This document shows, in pieces, positions 4,592-6,071 of a DNA stretch of 6,071 bases (the stretch's first letter is position 1; every line of letters starts with the position of its first letter). The DNA is from Candidatus Nanohalarchaeota archaeon (GTDB taxonomy: Archaea > EX4484-52 > B79-G9): assembly GCA_017610525.1 (NCBI GenBank), contig JAFCBW010000073.1:1-6071 (forward strand), written 5' to 3'. Made by a program: the position numbers and the translations under genes. Below the pieces are notes generated by a model that was not told where the DNA came from, searched no databases, and worked only from the letters and a program-made list of their open reading frames with translations.

Positions 4592-6071
4592 ATGGGTGTT
4601 TGTAGAGAGTCTCGTATGGTTTCTGAAAGAGCTTCCAGGCGTGCTCATGTAGTGAGGGACAGGGCAAAGGCAGTTGTGAAAGTGAGAACTGTAAAAGAGA
4701 AGCATTTGATTAAGGATACGATAATTCACCGGCGCATGAGTGTGAAAGCTAAGTCTCGTCCTTTAAGTGAGAGTCATACTGAGCGTATCGAAGTTAGTGT
4801 TTCTGGTATAACTGGTGCGAAGACTGCTGATAAAGGTAAAAGTAAACGAGATAAAATTGCGCCAAAAGAGAGCGGTACTTCTGTCAAGAGCGCAGAGCAT
4901 GGAGCGGGTATTGATGTTGATGTTAAAAAAACAGAAGGGATAGCTCATCCTGTTGCGGCGCTTATTGCCACTCGAAATTCCGGTGTTGGTGCTTCTGCGG
5001 TTCCTGTTTCTACCCCGGATGCATCCTGTGCTGTGTCTTCTGTTTCTGCTCAGGATTCTGGCGCCAAAACTGTGTCTTTCGGGGTTTTTGAAATACATTC
5101 GATTGAAGATAATCCGTTTGCAGAGGAAATACCTTTAGATGCTGCCATGGATGTGTTGCCGGTTGCAGATGTGTCTATACAGTCTCCTGTAGTTTCTGCT
5201 CCTGGTGCGCAAATGGCAGACTCTTTATCGCAGCAACAGCCTGGTGCTGATTCTTGTGGGCAGGTGCCTGCCGGTGATACTGCTATTGCTGAACCTGTGT
5301 CTTATGGGGTTTTTGAAATGCATTCGATTGAAGATAATCCGTTTGCAGAAGAAATACCTTCAGATGCTGTCATGGATGCGCTGCCGGTTACAGGTGCGCC
5401 GATGCAGTCTCCTGTAGTTTCTGCTCCTGGTGCGCAAATGGCAGGCTCTTTATCGCAGCAACAGCCAGATCATGTTATGCAAATCCCTGCGTCTGTTGAG
5501 CAAAACACAATATTGCGGGAAAGCGATAGTGTGGCGTGTGTTACTGAAAAAATAGAGCATGTACCTGTTGAAACTCACGCGGGAGAACCAAAGAATGGTG
5601 CAGTGCAAGTTCAGCCGGGACAGGACAGCACTGTAGTTCAGCAGGGCAATGTCTCTTTTGAGAATGTTCCTAGTGCAATTACTGTTCAGGATAAGGATGA
5701 AGAGCCAAGTAATATCGGCAAATTGAGGGAGCAGATAGTTCAACTTGAGGAGAGTATCAGCTCACTTCACCAGATGTATATGGATGGCATTATTGAAAAA
5801 AGCAGATATGACAATACAAAAGAGCATATTGAGGATGGTATCCGCAATGATAAAGTCCATATTTCAATTGAGACCCAGAGGAAAGTTCTGGATAATCTTA
5901 AAGTGGCGCTGGACAGGGACGTGAAAGCTGCACTGGATAATAAAGATTACCAGGAAGAAATAGAATCTATCAGTGCAGACCTTGACAGGCTTGAGAAGCT
6001 TCGTGAGTATAAGGTGATTGATGATGAAACGTATGAATCATCCAAATTAAAGATCCACAACCGGATGGAGC
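4592..6071 (+). CDS. Unrecognised protein with basic N-terminus, tandem 75-residue repeats and SHOCT-like C-terminal hairpins; 3'-truncated
   Basis: I do not recognise this protein. The frame is open for 493 codons to the right edge with no stop, strong evidence of coding. Residues 1-92 are very basic (26 K/R against 10 D/E) and carry no signal peptide or membrane helix, so it is probably cytoplasmic. Residues about 94-365 are rich in Val, Ala, Ser, Pro and Gln and look disordered. Within them are two copies of a 57-residue segment (161-217 and 236-292), each with the core GVFE[IM]HSIEDNPFAEEIP. From 375 the sequence turns charged and helical, with heptad-like spacing at 375-392. Two segments there resemble SHOCT helical hairpins: LHQMYMDGIIEKSRYDNTKE (392-411) and LEKLREYKVIDDETYESSK (467-485). 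Basic N-termini of this kind may bind nucleic acid or acidic lipid; SHOCT segments are often oligomerisation or tether modules. It is divergent from moxR and shares its promoter region, so an adaptor or substrate role is possible but unproven. Confidence 0.88.
   Translation, partial: MGVCRESRMVSERASRRAHVVRDRAKAVVKVRTVKEKHLIKDTIIHRRMSVKAKSRPLSESHTERIEVSVSGITGAKTADKGKSKRDKIAPKESGTSVKSAEHGAGIDVDVKKTEGIAHPVAALIATRNSGVGASAVPVSTPDASCAVSSVSAQDSGAKTVSFGVFEIHSIEDNPFAEEIPLDAAMDVLPVADVSIQSPVVSAPGAQMADSLSQQQPGADSCGQVPAGDTAIAEPVSYGVFEMHSIEDNPFAEEIPSDAVMDALPVTGAPMQSPVVSAPGAQMAGSLSQQQPDHVMQIPASVEQNTILRESDSVACVTEKIEHVPVETHAGEPKNGAVQVQPGQDSTVVQQGNVSFENVPSAITVQDKDEEPSNIGKLREQIVQLEESISSLHQMYMDGIIEKSRYDNTKEHIEDGIRNDKVHISIETQRKVLDNLKVALDRDVKAALDNKDYQEEIESISADLDRLEKLREYKVIDDETYESSKLKIHNRME
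5072..5466 (+). repeat. In-frame direct repeat, two 170-base copies at a 225-base period
   Basis: Copy one is 5072-5241 and copy two is 5297-5466, separated by 55 unrelated bases. By hand alignment they differ at about 15 of 170 positions with no gaps. The longest identical tract, about 40 bases, covers the part coding for QSPVVSAPGAQMA. The period is exactly 75 codons, so the reading frame is kept. It is a recent internal duplication, and it can expand or contract by recombination. Confidence 0.93.
5708..6070 (+). other. Helical region with two SHOCT-like hairpins
   Basis: This codes residues 373-493 of the unrecognised protein. Both candidate hairpins follow the SHOCT pattern: a leucine-rich helix, a turn with a hydrophobic pair (DGII, YKVID), an acidic or polar cap, an aromatic (Y406, Y481) and a basic helix. 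The second fits better, with L-x-x-L-x-x-L, then VIDDETYE and a following lysine. The part between them is charged and probably helical. Domain assignment is by eye. Confidence 0.5.

Noticed and set aside
4427..4729. Minus-strand frame of 100 codons
   Set aside because: It overlaps the divergent promoter region and the start of the unrecognised gene, whose frame has a Shine-Dalgarno site, a TATA box and 493 open codons.
5120..5360. NPF motif as an EH-domain ligand, as in eukaryotic trafficking
   Set aside because: A three-residue match is too weak, and no EH-domain protein is seen; only the longer conserved core is reported.
4953..5417. Two short plus-strand frames with similar translations, which looked like a small repeated gene family
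   Set aside because: Their likeness comes from the DNA-level duplication read in a wrong frame; the main frame runs through both without a stop.
5072..5466. CRISPR array
   Set aside because: Only two 170-base copies, in frame within a coding region, with diverged positions and no short uniform repeats.

Overview
The window looks like archaeal chromosome, most likely from an uncultivated lineage of the DPANN kind; that placement is inference from style. Three things point to archaea. A/T-rich TATA boxes sit at the expected distance before most genes, instead of bacterial -35/-10 pairs. The gap after the first gene has a hairpin and repeated T-runs like archaeal terminators. The extracellular proteins are rich in N-x-S/T sequons. 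Base composition is moderately A/T-rich, and genes are tightly packed, with no gap above about 210 bases.

Layout, left to right. (1) Positions 1-1069, + strand: the 3' part of a gene for a Sec-exported, sequon-rich, beta-type surface protein; the tail of its signal peptide is visible at the left edge. (2) 1070-1277: a terminator-like hairpin with T-tracts, then a TATA box inside a perfect 8-bp inverted repeat. (3) 1278-2243, + strand: a membrane-anchored von Willebrand A (VWA) protein of the BatA/BatB type with a complete MIDAS metal site. (4) 2255-3280, - strand: a soluble DUF58 protein, convergent with the VWA gene. (5) 3366-4430, - strand: a MoxR-family AAA+ ATPase, upstream of DUF58 on the same strand. 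(6) 4431-4591: a divergent promoter region. (7) 4592 to the right edge, + strand: a long open gene for an unrecognised protein with a strongly basic N-terminus, two copies of a 75-residue repeat period, and a helical C-terminal part containing two SHOCT-like hairpins. It runs out of the window without a stop.

The MoxR ATPase, DUF58 protein and membrane VWA protein form a known kind of module, in which the ATPase is thought to act with VWA-type partners as a chaperone for folding, metal insertion or envelope assembly. Here the module is split into two converging transcription units with at least three promoters, so the membrane VWA partner can be controlled separately from MoxR and DUF58. The unrecognised gene shares its upstream region with moxR and is the most novel item. 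By position it may be an adaptor or substrate of the module, but nothing in the sequence proves it. No RNA genes, insertion sequences or CRISPR arrays were seen.
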